DNA of 64,000 nucleotides from Streptomyces dangxiongensis (GCF_003675325.1 NZ_CP033073.1:4526001-4590000), one strand, 5' to 3'. Shown: positions 25,273 to 34,948, numbered from the stretch's first letter. Numbers and translations: made by a program. The notes: generated from the sequence alone by a model not told the origin.

Positions 25273-26216
25273 TCCTCACCGTCACCCCCAACCCGTCCCT
25301 CGACCGCACCTACGAGGTGCCCACCCTGGAGCGCGGCGAGGTCATCCGCGCCACCGGCGAGCGCATGGACCCCGGCGGCAAGGGCGTGAACGTCTCGCGC
25401 GCCGTCGCCTCCGCCGGCCGGCGCACCGTCGCGGTCCTGCCCCTGGGGGGTGCGCCGGGGGCGCTCGTCGCCGAGCTGCTCGACGCGCAGGGCATCGAGG
25501 TCGCGCCGGTCCCGGTCGCCGGCGCCACCCGCTCCAACATCGCGCTCGCCGAGGACAACGGTGTGCTCACGAAGATCAACGCGCCGGGCCCCAACCTGAC
25601 GGCGGCGGAACAGGAACTGCTCCTGGACACGGTCCGTGCCCAGTCGCGCGACGCCGACTGGATCGCGTGCTGCGGCAGCCTGCCCCGGGGGCTCACCCCC
25701 TCCTGGTACGCCGACGTCGTCACGCGGGCGCACGCCGGCGGCGCGCGCATCGCCCTGGACACCTCCGGGCGTGCGCTGCTGGAGGCGCTGCGCGCGCGGC
25801 CCGACGTGGTGAAGCCGAACGCCGAGGAACTCGCCGAAGCGGTCGCCCGCCCCCTCGCGACCGTCGGCGACGCCCTCAAGGCGGCCGAGGAGGTGCGTGC
25901 CATGGGCGCAGGCGCCGTGCTCGCGAGCCTGGGCGCCGACGGCCAGCTCCTGGTGTCCGACGCCGGCGCCTGGTTCGGCAGCGCGCGTGTGTCCGCCGTC
26001 CGCAGCAACGTCGGCGCCGGTGACGCCTCCCTCGCCGGCTTCCTCATCGCCGGCGGCACCGGCCCCGGCGCCCTGGCCTCCGCCGTCGCCCACGGCGCCG
26101 CCGCCGTCCAGCTCCCCGGCAGTGTGATGCCGGGCCCCGCCGACCTGGACCCGACGGCGGTGACGGTCACGGCCGACATCCCCCTCGACCGTGAACTGAC
26201 GGAGCCGGCGCCATGA
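25269..26216 (+). CDS. fruK: 1-phosphofructokinase
   Basis: This 315-aa PfkB-family kinase phosphorylates fructose 1-phosphate to fructose 1,6-bisphosphate in the cytoplasm. Visible motifs are MILTVTPNPSLDRT at the start, GGKGVNVSRA for substrate binding and SNVGAGDASLAGF with the catalytic Asp. It overlaps fruR by four bases and precedes the PTS permease that supplies its substrate. Confidence 0.95.
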   Translation: MILTVTPNPSLDRTYEVPTLERGEVIRATGERMDPGGKGVNVSRAVASAGRRTVAVLPLGGAPGALVAELLDAQGIEVAPVPVAGATRSNIALAEDNGVLTKINAPGPNLTAAEQELLLDTVRAQSRDADWIACCGSLPRGLTPSWYADVVTRAHAGGARIALDTSGRALLEALRARPDVVKPNAEELAEAVARPLATVGDALKAAEEVRAMGAGAVLASLGADGQLLVSDAGAWFGSARVSAVRSNVGAGDASLAGFLIAGGTGPGALASAVAHGAAAVQLPGSVMPGPADLDPTAVTVTADIPLDRELTEPAP

Positions 26217-26319
26217 CCCCCCTCCCCGGCACCACCCCGCCCCGCTCCCCCCACACCACCCCCGTCCCCACCACCGCCCACCCGTTCCTCCGGGCGGTAC
26301 GCGTGCAGAGGAGCCCGCG

Positions 26320-28536
26320 ATGAGCGACATGATCACCGCGGACCTGGTCGATCTCGACCTGTCCGCCGACACCAAGGAAGCGGCGGCCCGTGCCCTCGCC
26401 GAGCGCATGGTGGCCCAGGGCCGGGTGACCGACCTGGAGGGCTTCCTCGCCGACGTCGCCGCCCGCGAGGCCCAGATGCCGACCGGCCTCGACGGCGGCA
26501 TCGGCATCCCGCACTGCCGCAGCACCCACGTCACCGAGCCGTCCCTCGCCTTCGGCCGCAGCGCCACCGGCGTCGACTTCGGTGCCGCGGACGGCCCGGC
26601 CGACCTGATCTTCCTGATCGCGGCACCCGCCGGGGCCGACGACGCCCACCTGACGATCCTCTCCTCCCTCGCCCGCCAGCTCATGAACGCCGAGTTCACC
26701 GCCGCCCTGCGGACGGCGGACGACGCGGAGACGGCCGCGGCGCTGATCCGCGGGGACGAGGCGCCGTCGGCGGAGCCGGGCGCGCAGGGTGCCGCCGCGA
26801 GCGCCGGTGACGAAGCCCCCGGTGACGCGGCCCCCGAGGGTGAGACGGGCGCTGAGGGCGCGGAAGGCGCCGCTCAGGGCACCGGAGGCACCTTCATGGA
26901 CACCGCTGCGGCGCCGGCGGCGGCCTCCGCCGGCGCCGCAGCGGGCAGCGGCACGGCGGCCAACCCGCCCACAGCCGCCGCCACCGGTTCCGGCTCCGGA
27001 GCCGGAACCGCCTCCGCCTCCGGCGAGCGTCGCTTCCGTATCGTCGCCGTCACCTCCTGCCCCACCGGCATCGCCCACACCTACATGGCGGCCGAGTCCC
27101 TGGAGAACGCGGGCCGTGCGGCCGGTGTGGAACTGGTGGTCGAGACGCAGGGCTCGGCCGGCTTCACCCGGCTGGACCCGGCGGTGATCGCGGCGGCCGA
27201 CGGCGTGATCTTCGCGCACGACGTCCCCGTGCGCGACAAGGACCGCTTCGCGGGCAAGCCGACCGTCGACGTGGGTGTGAAGGCGGGCATCACCCGTCCC
27301 GCCGAACTCATCGCGGAGGCCCGCCAGAAGGCGGCGCGCGGTGAGGCGAGTGCCCCGGCGCACGCGTCGGCCGGCACGCCGGTCGAGCGCGCGGGCGACT
27401 CCACCGAGGGGTACGGCACCAAGCTACGCAAGTGGCTGATGTCCGGCGTCAGCTACATGGTCCCGTTCGTCGCCGCGGGCGGTCTCCTCATCGCGCTGGG
27501 CTTCGCGATCGGCGGCTACGGCGTCAAGAACGCGCCCTCGGTCATGGACCACTTCCTGTGGAGCCAGGCGGAAAGCTGGGGCGCGCTGCTGTTCCAGATC
27601 GGCGGCGTGGCCTTCGGCTTCCTGGTCCCCGTCCTGGCCGGCTACATCGCCTACGGCATGGCGGACCGCCCCGGATTGGTCCCCGGCTTCGTCGGCGGCA
27701 TGATCGCCTCGACCATCAACGCCGGTTTCCTGGGCGGCCTGGCGGCCGGTCTCCTCGCCGGCGGCGTGGTGATGGCGATCCAGAGGTTCGACGTACCGGC
27801 GGCGATGCGCGGCATCATGCCGGTGGTGGTGATCCCGCTGATCTCCACGGCGATCGTCGGCTTCCTGATGTTCGTCGTGATCGGCAAGCCCATCGCGACG
27901 GCCCAGAAGGGTCTGACCGACTGGCTGAGCGGCCTCACCGGCACCAACGCCGTCCTGCTCGGCGCCCTGCTCGGCCTGATGATGTGCTTCGACCTGGGCG
28001 GCCCGGTCAACAAGGTCGCCTACACCTTCGCCACCGCCGGTATCGCCGTCGCCAACCCCAGCGACTCCGCCATGCAGATCATGGCCGCGGTGATGGCGGC
28101 CGGCATGGTCCCGCCGCTGGCGATGGCCCTGGCCACCACCGTGCGCGGCAGGCTGTTCACCCGGACCGAGCGCGAGAACGGCAAGGCCGCCTGGGTCCTG
28201 GGCGCGTCGTTCATCTCCGAGGGCGCGATCCCGTTCGCGGCGGCCGACCCGCTGCGGGTCATCCCGTCCGCCATGGTGGGCGGTGCGCTCACCGGCGCCC
28301 TGTCGATGGCCTTCGGCGCGACTCTGCGCGCCCCGCACGGCGGCATCTTCGTGGTCCCGCTGATCGGCAACCCGTTCCTGTACCTGGTGGCCGTCGCGGC
28401 CGGCGTCTGCGTCTCCACCGCCTTGGTGGTCGTCCTCAAGGGCATGCGCAAGCAGGCTCCCGGGTCCCCGGCCGACGACCCCGCCCCGGACCCGGCCACC
28501 GCACCGGAGGGAACCAGGCAGCCGATAGCGGCCTGA
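26320..28536 (+). CDS. fruA: PTS fructose transporter EIIABC
   Basis: This 738-aa fused permease imports fructose with phosphorylation at C1. The EIIA domain (about residues 1-145) has phospho-acceptor His65 in GIPHCRS. An Ala/Gly/Glu-rich linker runs over about 148-235. EIIB (about 238-340) carries Cys247 in VTSCPTGIAHTYM. EIIC (about 370-715) has about eight to ten membrane helices. ATG 26320 follows AGAGGA. It is the last gene of the fru operon, 103 bp after fruK. The long linker is typical of actinobacterial fusions. Confidence 0.95.
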   Translation: MSDMITADLVDLDLSADTKEAAARALAERMVAQGRVTDLEGFLADVAAREAQMPTGLDGGIGIPHCRSTHVTEPSLAFGRSATGVDFGAADGPADLIFLIAAPAGADDAHLTILSSLARQLMNAEFTAALRTADDAETAAALIRGDEAPSAEPGAQGAAASAGDEAPGDAAPEGETGAEGAEGAAQGTGGTFMDTAAAPAAASAGAAAGSGTAANPPTAAATGSGSGAGTASASGERRFRIVAVTSCPTGIAHTYMAAESLENAGRAAGVELVVETQGSAGFTRLDPAVIAAADGVIFAHDVPVRDKDRFAGKPTVDVGVKAGITRPAELIAEARQKAARGEASAPAHASAGTPVERAGDSTEGYGTKLRKWLMSGVSYMVPFVAAGGLLIALGFAIGGYGVKNAPSVMDHFLWSQAESWGALLFQIGGVAFGFLVPVLAGYIAYGMADRPGLVPGFVGGMIASTINAGFLGGLAAGLLAGGVVMAIQRFDVPAAMRGIMPVVVIPLISTAIVGFLMFVVIGKPIATAQKGLTDWLSGLTGTNAVLLGALLGLMMCFDLGGPVNKVAYTFATAGIAVANPSDSAMQIMAAVMAAGMVPPLAMALATTVRGRLFTRTERENGKAAWVLGASFISEGAIPFAAADPLRVIPSAMVGGALTGALSMAFGATLRAPHGGIFVVPLIGNPFLYLVAVAAGVCVSTALVVVLKGMRKQAPGSPADDPAPDPATAPEGTRQPIAA

Positions 28537-28610
28537 CCGCCGCGCCGGTCCGTGCGGCGCCTTGTCCCTTTAGTTCGCTGTGAGTTGTTCACGGCACCTG
28601 CGAGATACGT

Positions 28611-28640
28611 CACGGTCCGGGCCCGAAGTCCCGGACCGTG
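28611..28640 (+). terminator. Terminator after fru operon
   Basis: CACGGTCCGGG (28611-28621) and CCCGGACCGTG (28630-28640) form an 11-bp stem with an 8-base loop downstream of fruA. The next small gene starts 17 bases later. Confidence 0.7.
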
Positions 28641-28656
28641 GTGTGTACTGGGGTGC

Positions 28657-28911
28657 ATGCCTGAGCACGCCCCGACCCTCCAGTTGATCGGCGAGGCCGT
28701 CCTCGCGGTGGCGGCCGTCGCCTGGGCCGTCGTCCTGGTGCGTCTGCTCCGCCTGCTGCGCCGCCCCCGGGCCACCGCCCGGCGCCGCGCCACGAGGCTC
28801 CCGGCGCTGCCGCGCCAGACCCGGGTCGGCCCCCCGCTGGAGTCCGTCGAGCTGACACCCGCGGAACAGGACGCGTTCGCCGGCCTCGTACGGCAGCTCG
28901 CCGACGGCTGA
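28657..28911 (+). CDS. Small membrane protein, hypothetical
   Basis: This 84-aa protein has one hydrophobic helix (about residues 8-30, AVLAVAAVAWAVVLVRLL) followed by a strongly basic stretch and an acidic C-terminus. I recognise no family. ATG 28657 has a weak ggggtg ribosome site. It follows the fru terminator and is convergent with the DUF6227 gene. The coding bias is good, so it is probably real. Confidence 0.6.
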   Translation: MPEHAPTLQLIGEAVLAVAAVAWAVVLVRLLRLLRRPRATARRRATRLPALPRQTRVGPPLESVELTPAEQDAFAGLVRQLADG

Positions 28912-28963
28912 CCCCGGAGCTGTCCCCGTCACCCCTGCCGCAACGTCACCCCTCCCGGCACCG

Positions 28964-29710
28964 TCAGCCCTGCCGCGTCGCGCGCCTCTCCATGGCCTCG
29001 CGGGCCGCGTCCTGCGACAAGTACACCTCGCACATGTGCCGCCCGTCGGGGGTCGCCGTGTGCTCGACCTCCCACAGGGAGATCTCGGTGCCGTCCGGCA
29101 GCAGGAAGGCGTGCTCGTACAGCGTGTAGTTCAGCCCCGCCCGTCCGGCCCGGCCGGGCCGTCCGAAAGCCTGGGTGATCTCGTGCGCGGTCGCCGTCGC
29201 CAGCAGCGCCGCCGTCTCCGCGCCGGGCCGGTCGGCGTTCTCCGCGCGGCGCAGGAGCCGGCGCGCGTGGTCCGCCGAGTCACCGGAGGCGAACGTGTGC
29301 CGGGGCTCGGGAACCGCCCACAGCCGCATCAGCGCGGGCAGCTCGAACTCCCGTGTGTCCGGCGGCATCCCGAGCCGTGCCGTGGCGGCCTGCAGCTCCT
29401 CCTCGTCGGCGTACACCTCGTGCTCCGGGGCGCTGCCGGGCATGGGGTTGTGCACCAGCTCCCACAGCGTCACCGCCGCACCGTCGGCGAGCAGCCAGGT
29501 GTGCCGGTACGTCTCCCGGTGCAGCCCCGCGCTGTGGTACGCGGAGTGCAGCGAACTGTCGTGCGCCAGCGCGCAGTCCAGTCGCCGTAACACCTCGTCA
29601 GGCAGTTCGAAGGAGTTCAGGGCACGGCCGAGGAGTCGCGCGAGATGCTCCTCAGGAGACTCGGGCGACTCGGCTGGTTCGTACGCTGCGGTCTCGTACG
29701 GAACGCTCAA
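28964..29710 (-). CDS. DUF6227-like protein
   Basis: This 248-aa soluble protein appears to consist of two related halves: HTWLLADGAAVTLWELVHN in the first and HAFLLPDGTEISLWEVEHT in the second, each followed by a short YADEEEL/YLSQDAA segment. The repeat suggests an internal duplication. It looks like the Streptomyces DUF6227 family, function unknown. ATG 29710 begins the frame. It is monocistronic. Confidence 0.78.
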   Translation of the reverse strand: MSVPYETAAYEPAESPESPEEHLARLLGRALNSFELPDEVLRRLDCALAHDSSLHSAYHSAGLHRETYRHTWLLADGAAVTLWELVHNPMPGSAPEHEVYADEEELQAATARLGMPPDTREFELPALMRLWAVPEPRHTFASGDSADHARRLLRRAENADRPGAETAALLATATAHEITQAFGRPGRAGRAGLNYTLYEHAFLLPDGTEISLWEVEHTATPDGRHMCEVYLSQDAAREAMERRATRQG

Positions 29711-29867
29711 GGCATCTCCCGGCGTTGCTGCATGTCACCTTGTGGGTGCATACCGTAGCCCCTCGGTCGGACATCATGCCCGGGAACCGGGAAAACGTAC
29801 GCCGGGAAAACGCGCGGGCCGCGCGAAATGTTCCCGCACGGCCCGTCGTACCGTCAAAACCCGCCGG

Positions 29868-31088
29868 TCAGACGGCGCTTCCGGCGGTCCAGGCGCTCCA
29901 GGACATGTTCCAGCCGTTGAGTCCGTTGTCGGGGGCGACCGTCGCATCGGGGGAGTTCTTGACGATCACGACATCCCCGACGAGCGTGTTGTCGTAGAAC
30001 CACTTGGCGGACGTGGCGCCCTGCGCCCCCTGCACGTCCGCGAGCCCGACACAGCCGTGACTGGTGCCCTCCCGGCCGAAGGGCGGGTTGCCCTTGTCGT
30101 ACCAGTAGTTGCCGTGGATGAACGTCCCCGACGACGTCAGCCGCATCGCGTGCGGGACGTCCGCGATGTCGTACTCCCCGCCGAACCCGACCGTCGAGCC
30201 GTTCATGCGGGTCTGCACGAACTTCTCGGAGACCACCATCTGCCCGTTGTACGTCGTGTGCTGCGCGCTGCCCGCCGATATCGGCACCGACCGGAAGGTC
30301 TTGCCGTCCCGCACCACCGTCATCGTCTGTGTTCCGGCGTCGACGGTGGAGACCTGCGACCGCCCGACCGAGAAGGAGACGTTCTTCTTCTGCACGCCGT
30401 AGACGCCCTTGGCGCCCTCGACCCCGTCCAGGTCGACCTTCATCGTGACCTTGGACCCGGCCTTCCAGTACTCCTGCGGCCGGAAGTCCAGGCGCCGGTC
30501 CCCGAACCAGTGCCCGACCACCTGCTGGCCGCTGCTGGAGTTCACCGCGATGTGCGACTGCACGGCCTTCTTGTCGGTGATCGCCTTGTCGAAGGTGAAC
30601 GACACCGGCATGCCCACGCCGACCGTCGTGCCGCTGTCCGGCGTGTAGGTGCCGATGAAGCTGTTCGACGAGGTGACCGTGGTGAAGATGGAGTTGGCAG
30701 CCGCCGTCCGCCCCTGGGCGTCCTTCGCGGTCGCGGCTATCCGGTACTTCGTCCCGCGCTCCAGGTGCTCCTTCGGCTTCCACCTCCCGCCGTCCGCCGA
30801 TATCGCCCCCGGCACGGTCTGCGCCGACCCGGCCACGGTCATCTTCACGTCGGTCAGCCGGCCGCCGCTGACCTTCACCCCGGTGGCGTTGATGGACGCG
30901 CCGGTCGAACCGTCCTTGGCCGATATCGCTATCTCCGCCGTCGACGTCTTGGGGGAGCCCTGGCCGCCCTTGCCGTCGTCCTTGCCGTCGGCGGCGCCGC
31001 CACCGCAGGCGGTCAGGGTGAGGGCGCCGACCATCAGGGCGGCACAGGCCCCGAGTACGCGCCGCGCTGCAATGTCCGGCGTTGTCAC
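29868..31088 (-). CDS. Lipoprotein L,D-transpeptidase (Ig-like plus YkuD)
   Basis: This 406-aa exported lipoprotein has a lipobox (LTLTACGG) after a short signal peptide. Two Ig-like domains (about residues 50-260) precede a YkuD catalytic domain (about 265-385) with the active-site motif SHGCVGL, Cys346. It forms 3-3 crosslinks in peptidoglycan, like mycobacterial LdtMt2. The start is GTG 31088 (VTTPDIAARR), with a GGAG ribosome site; the longer frame to 31250 lacks one. Confidence 0.93.
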   Translation of the reverse strand: MTTPDIAARRVLGACAALMVGALTLTACGGGAADGKDDGKGGQGSPKTSTAEIAISAKDGSTGASINATGVKVSGGRLTDVKMTVAGSAQTVPGAISADGGRWKPKEHLERGTKYRIAATAKDAQGRTAAANSIFTTVTSSNSFIGTYTPDSGTTVGVGMPVSFTFDKAITDKKAVQSHIAVNSSSGQQVVGHWFGDRRLDFRPQEYWKAGSKVTMKVDLDGVEGAKGVYGVQKKNVSFSVGRSQVSTVDAGTQTMTVVRDGKTFRSVPISAGSAQHTTYNGQMVVSEKFVQTRMNGSTVGFGGEYDIADVPHAMRLTSSGTFIHGNYWYDKGNPPFGREGTSHGCVGLADVQGAQGATSAKWFYDNTLVGDVVIVKNSPDATVAPDNGLNGWNMSWSAWTAGSAV

Positions 31089-31314
31089 GGGCTGCTCCAG
31101 TTCATGTGATGTGCGTGGTCCGTTCCAGTGCGTGGAGAAAGAGGGAGCCGACGCCGGTCGGGGTTCCCTCCGGCCCCCGTTGACGCCATCACGTGACAGA
31201 ACCGCGACAAAGCGACGCCGTGAGCGGCGCACCCCGTCCCACCAGCCCAACCCAGCCCAGCAGCCAGCCCCGGCACGGGCGTCCCGCGAACAGCGCGCAG
31301 TGACCGCCCGAGTC

Positions 31315-32346
31315 CTACTCCTGCCTGTGCCCGTACAGCTCCCCGTACGACGGCCACACCCCTCCCGGCCCGTCGACCGACCCGGCGGCGCGCACCGCCC
31401 GCACGATCGCGCGCGTCACCAGGTCGGCGCCGGCGGCCAGGATGTCGTTGAGCGCCAGCGGATGCGTCCCGAGCGCGCGGGCGCCGGTCGCCAGCGCGAA
31501 CACCGTGTCCCCGTCGTGCAGGAGGTGCACCGGCCGCACCGCGCGCGCGATCCCGTCGTGCGCCGTGCCCGCCAGCTTCTGCGCCTGCGCCTTGGAGAGG
31601 TCCGCGTCCGTCGCGACCACCGCCAGCGTCGTGTTGAGCGGTGCCGGCGCGTTCCGGTCGGCGACCTCGTCGAGACGCCGGCGCGCGGCCTCGTGCACGC
31701 GCCGCTCCGGATATGTCACCCGTCCCTGGAAGAACTCCCCGTACAGCGCGCCCGTGTCGGGGTCCGCGACCGATCCGGCCGCGTTCGCGACCACCAGCGC
31801 CGCCACGGTGATGCCCGAGCCGAGCACCGTGCTCGCGGTGCCCACCCCGCCCTTGAGCCGCCCCGCGACGGCGCCCGTACCCGCGCCCACGCACCCTTGC
31901 GGCACCCGGGCGCCGGAGGGACGGGCCGCGGCGTCCTCCACCGCGGCGCGCCCCGTCGCCGCGTCCGGACGCGCCCGGAAGTCCCCGCCGCGGCCCAGGT
32001 CGAAGACGCACGCGGCGGGCACCACCGGTACGACGTGCGCCGGATCCGTCCCCACCGGCACCCCGCGCCGCTGTTCCTCCAGCCAGGCCATCACCCCGGA
32101 GGCGGCGTCGAGCCCGTAGGCGCTGCCTCCGGTCAGCACGAGGGCGTCGACCTTCCGCACCACGTTGCGCGGGTCCAGCGCGTCGGTCTCCTTGGTGCCG
32201 GGGCCGCCGCCGCGGACGTCCACGGCGGCGACGGCGCCGCCTACGGGGGCGAGGACGACGGTGGTGCCGGTGAGCCAGCCGTCCCCGCTCCGGGTCGCGT
32301 GCCCCACCCGCAGTCCGGCGACGTCGGTCAGTGCGTCAGCTGTCAT
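31315..32346 (-). CDS. P1-family (DmpA-like) peptidase
   Basis: This 343-aa protein belongs to the P1 family of self-processing Ntn-type aminopeptidases. The autoprocessing site is probably APLNTTLAVVATDAD, where cleavage would expose the threonine nucleophile; VLTGGSAYGLDAASGVM and GCVGAGTGA are family motifs. It is cytoplasmic. ATG 32346 is followed by ADALTDVAGLRVGH, the normal N-terminus. It is divergent from the 58-aa gene at 32438. Confidence 0.92.
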   Translation of the reverse strand: MTADALTDVAGLRVGHATRSGDGWLTGTTVVLAPVGGAVAAVDVRGGGPGTKETDALDPRNVVRKVDALVLTGGSAYGLDAASGVMAWLEEQRRGVPVGTDPAHVVPVVPAACVFDLGRGGDFRARPDAATGRAAVEDAAARPSGARVPQGCVGAGTGAVAGRLKGGVGTASTVLGSGITVAALVVANAAGSVADPDTGALYGEFFQGRVTYPERRVHEAARRRLDEVADRNAPAPLNTTLAVVATDADLSKAQAQKLAGTAHDGIARAVRPVHLLHDGDTVFALATGARALGTHPLALNDILAAGADLVTRAIVRAVRAAGSVDGPGGVWPSYGELYGHRQE

Positions 32347-32437
32347 GCACGCCAGTCTGGCCCAGCCCCACCCCGCCGGGGAGTGACGGCCGGAGCAGTG
32401 CGCCAGGCCGTTCCGGCGGGCGCCGTACCCTGGTGGC

Positions 32438-32614
32438 ATGAGCACCGCCCCCGAACCCGTGCCGCGTGACCCGAAGCCCGCGCTGGTCTTCGACGACCCG
32501 CTGGAGCAGCAGTCGTCGGACGACACCGACCGCGGGTGGGGCGAGCGCACGGACCGTGACAGCGCCGCCGACCTGAAGCGCTTCCTCGACGAGAAGCCGC
32601 CCCACCACCTCTGA
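32438..32614 (+). CDS. Small acidic hypothetical protein
   Basis: This 58-aa protein is too short for most gene calls. It reads MSTAPEPVPRDPKPALVF and continues as a polar, Asp/Arg-rich chain ending KRFLDEKPPHHL. Third-position GC bias is strong throughout, the start lies in the divergent region from the P1 peptidase, and small proteins of this type are conserved in Streptomyces as I recall. No function can be given. Confidence 0.6.
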   Translation: MSTAPEPVPRDPKPALVFDDPLEQQSSDDTDRGWGERTDRDSAADLKRFLDEKPPHHL

Positions 32615-32633
32615 GCCGTCCGCGGGAGGACCT

Positions 32634-33107
32634 CTAGCGCTCGTAGTCGGGGCCGCGCTGCGCCACCAGCGCGTCGCGGATCTCCTTGAGCACCTCCACC
32701 TCGGTCACCTGCACGACCTCCTTCGTGCCCTCCCGTGCCTCCTTGCGGGCCGCCTGCCGCGCGAGGTACTTCGACATGGGCAGCACCATCAGGAAGTACA
32801 CCACCGCGGCGGTGGTCACGAAGGTGAGCGTGGCCCCGAGGACGGAGCCCCACAGGATCGGTACGCCGCTCTTGACCGTGCCGTTCGCGCTCACCTGGCA
32901 CGGGGCCTTCAGGCACGAGCTGTAGTTGTCGAGATTCTGGGTGCCGATCGCTCCGACCAGCGGGTTGATGATTCCCTTCACCACCGCGTTGACGATGTTC
33001 GTGAAGGCCGCGCCGATCACCACCGCCACGGCCAGATCGACGACGTTGCCGCGCATCAGGAAGGCCTTGAAGCCGTGCCAGACGCTCGGTTCCTTCTTCG
33101 CGCTCAC
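32634..33107 (-). CDS. mscL: Large-conductance mechanosensitive channel
   Basis: This 157-aa channel opens under membrane tension to release solutes in hypo-osmotic shock. The N-terminal helix (WHGFKAFLMRGNVVDLAVAVVIG, here quoted in two parts FKAFLMRGNVV and DLAVAVVIG), TM1, a periplasmic loop with two cysteines (CLKAPC) and TM2 (FVTTAAVVYFLMVLPM) are clear. GTG 33107 with GAGGAG upstream is preferred over GTG 33131. The two loop cysteines could form a disulphide, which is not usual for MscL. Confidence 0.92.
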   Translation of the reverse strand: MSAKKEPSVWHGFKAFLMRGNVVDLAVAVVIGAAFTNIVNAVVKGIINPLVGAIGTQNLDNYSSCLKAPCQVSANGTVKSGVPILWGSVLGATLTFVTTAAVVYFLMVLPMSKYLARQAARKEAREGTKEVVQVTEVEVLKEIRDALVAQRGPDYER

Positions 33108-33245
33108 CTGGGGGACTCTCCTCGCATGCACAGGGTGTGGAACAAAACCCTCCGCAACCTACGTCACGGTGTGGCCATGGTGTCCAGTTCCGCAGCCCGA
33201 TCAATGCCCTCGACAGGAGGCCGCCGAGCACGCGGGCGAGTGAGG

Positions 33246-33965
33246 TCAGCACAGTGTCACCGCCAGGCGGGCCGTCGCACTCGCGCCTACCAGCCGTGCC
33301 GCCGTGGCCCGCGGCGCCGCCAGCACGACCAGGGCCCCGCTCCCGGCCGTACCGTCCAGCGGCTCCGGCACCTTCGTCACCCGCACACCGCGCGCGAGCA
33401 CCCGTGCGCCGCCCCCGGCCGCCGGGTCCTCCGCGGCGATGACGTCGACCCGGTCACCGGGCCGCAGGAGCCGCACCGTGGCGGCGTCGGCGATCCGCAC
33501 CGGTGCCGTCACCATGTCCACCGTCGCGTGCCGTCGTACGGGCTCCGCCGGCCGGTGCCCGCGGGCGGGGTCGGCGCCGTGCGCTTCCGGACCCGTCCGG
33601 GGTCCGGCGGCCACGAGTGCCGCCGCGGTCACCGCGAGGCCGGCCACGACGGCCCGCCTGCGGTGCCGTACGAGCCGTTGCAACTGATAGCGCCCGCCGC
33701 GTACGCGCACCGGATCGAACGCGGGCACCTCGTGGGTCGCCGGAGCATCCGTGCCCAGCGGGCGCGGGGGCCGCAGCGGAACCGGCAGCGCGGCACGAGC
33801 GGGTGGGCGGGAAGGCGAGGAGCGCGAGGACGGGACGGGCGAGTACGGGACGGGCGGGTACGGGCTGGGGGAGGACGAGGGCGAAGGCATGGGGATCACC
33901 GCCTGCGACGAGGAATTCGGCTTGCCCTGCCACCATGGGGCCTCACACCGGATCCCGTCGGACAC
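33246..33965 (-). CDS. SAF-domain (CpaB/RcpC-like) membrane protein
   Basis: This protein of up to 239 aa has a Pro/Ser-rich N-terminal segment (about residues 25-75), one membrane helix (RRAVVAGLAVTAAALVAAG) and an extracytoplasmic SAF domain (PVRIADAATVRLLRPGDRVDVIAA). RcpC/CpaB proteins support pilus assembly; in Streptomyces such stand-alone proteins have no known role. The start is uncertain: GTG 33965, or ATG 33890, which would remove 25 residues. It lies upstream of mscL on the same strand. Confidence 0.85.
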   Translation of the reverse strand: MSDGIRCEAPWWQGKPNSSSQAVIPMPSPSSSPSPYPPVPYSPVPSSRSSPSRPPARAALPVPLRPPRPLGTDAPATHEVPAFDPVRVRGGRYQLQRLVRHRRRAVVAGLAVTAAALVAAGPRTGPEAHGADPARGHRPAEPVRRHATVDMVTAPVRIADAATVRLLRPGDRVDVIAAEDPAAGGGARVLARGVRVTKVPEPLDGTAGSGALVVLAAPRATAARLVGASATARLAVTLC

Positions 33966-34114
33966 GGTGGATCACCGACCGATTGTGGACAACTCGCTCA
34001 CCCGAACGGGCAGTTCCGCACGGTGCCCCCACCGCTCCACCCGATGCCACCCCACCGCTCCGCCCAGTGCCGCCCCCGCGCTCCGCCCAGTGCCGCCACG
34101 CCCCCCGCCGCGCG

Positions 34115-34948
34115 TCACGGCAGCTCGAACCCCGGGTCCATCCCGCCGAGCGCGTTCCCGCACAGGCAGTCCCGCGCCCCGGTGTCCGGCAGCGCCGCCA
34201 CCGCGTCGAACAGGACGCCGCGCAGCCGGTCGACGTTGGCCGCGAACACCCGCAGCACCTCCTCGTGGGAGACGCCCTCGCCGGTCTCGGCGCCCGCGTC
34301 GAGGTCGGTGACCAGGGTCAGCGACGCGTAGCACAGCTCCAGTTCCCGGGCGAGCGCCGCCTCGGGGTGGCCCGTCATACCCACCACCGACCAGCCCTGT
34401 GCCTGGTGCCACAACGATTCTGCACGCGTGGAGAAGCGCGGCCCCTCGACCACGACCAGCGTGCCGCCGTCCACCGGTTCCCAGTCCCGTCCGCGCGCCG
34501 CCTTCAGCGCTGCCGCCCGCCCGGTGGGGCAGTACGGGTCGGCCATGGACACGTGCACGACGTTCGGCACGGTGCCGTCGGGCAGCGGCAGCCCGTCGAA
34601 GTACGTCTGCGCCCTGGACTTCGTACGGTCCACGAACTGGTCCGGGACGAGCAGGGTGCCGGGGCCGTACTCGGGACGCAGGCCGCCCACGGCGCAGGGG
34701 GCGAGAACCTGTCGGACGCCCACCGAGCGCAGGGCCCACAGGTTGGCGCGGTAGTTGATGCGGTGCGGCGGCAGATGGTGACCCCGGCCGTGCCGGGGCA
34801 GGAAGGCGACCCGCCGGCCGGCGATCTCGCCGAGGAAGAGGGAGTCGCTGGGCGCCCCGTAGGGGGTGTCGACCTGGACCTCGGTCACGTCCTCCAGGAA
34901 CGAGTAGAAGCCCGAGCCGCCGATTACACCGATCTCTGCGTTCGCCAT
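34115..34948 (-). CDS. mtnP: S-methyl-5'-thioadenosine phosphorylase
   Basis: This 277-aa purine phosphorylase cleaves methylthioadenosine to adenine and methylthioribose 1-phosphate in methionine salvage. Family motifs include IGVIGGSGFY at the start, FLPRHGRGH, VEGPRFSTRAES and GMTGHPEAALARELE. ATG 34948 is used; an upstream GTG at 34957 is possible. It may also accept other purine nucleosides. Confidence 0.93.
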   Translation of the reverse strand: MANAEIGVIGGSGFYSFLEDVTEVQVDTPYGAPSDSLFLGEIAGRRVAFLPRHGRGHHLPPHRINYRANLWALRSVGVRQVLAPCAVGGLRPEYGPGTLLVPDQFVDRTKSRAQTYFDGLPLPDGTVPNVVHVSMADPYCPTGRAAALKAARGRDWEPVDGGTLVVVEGPRFSTRAESLWHQAQGWSVVGMTGHPEAALARELELCYASLTLVTDLDAGAETGEGVSHEEVLRVFAANVDRLRGVLFDAVAALPDTGARDCLCGNALGGMDPGFELP

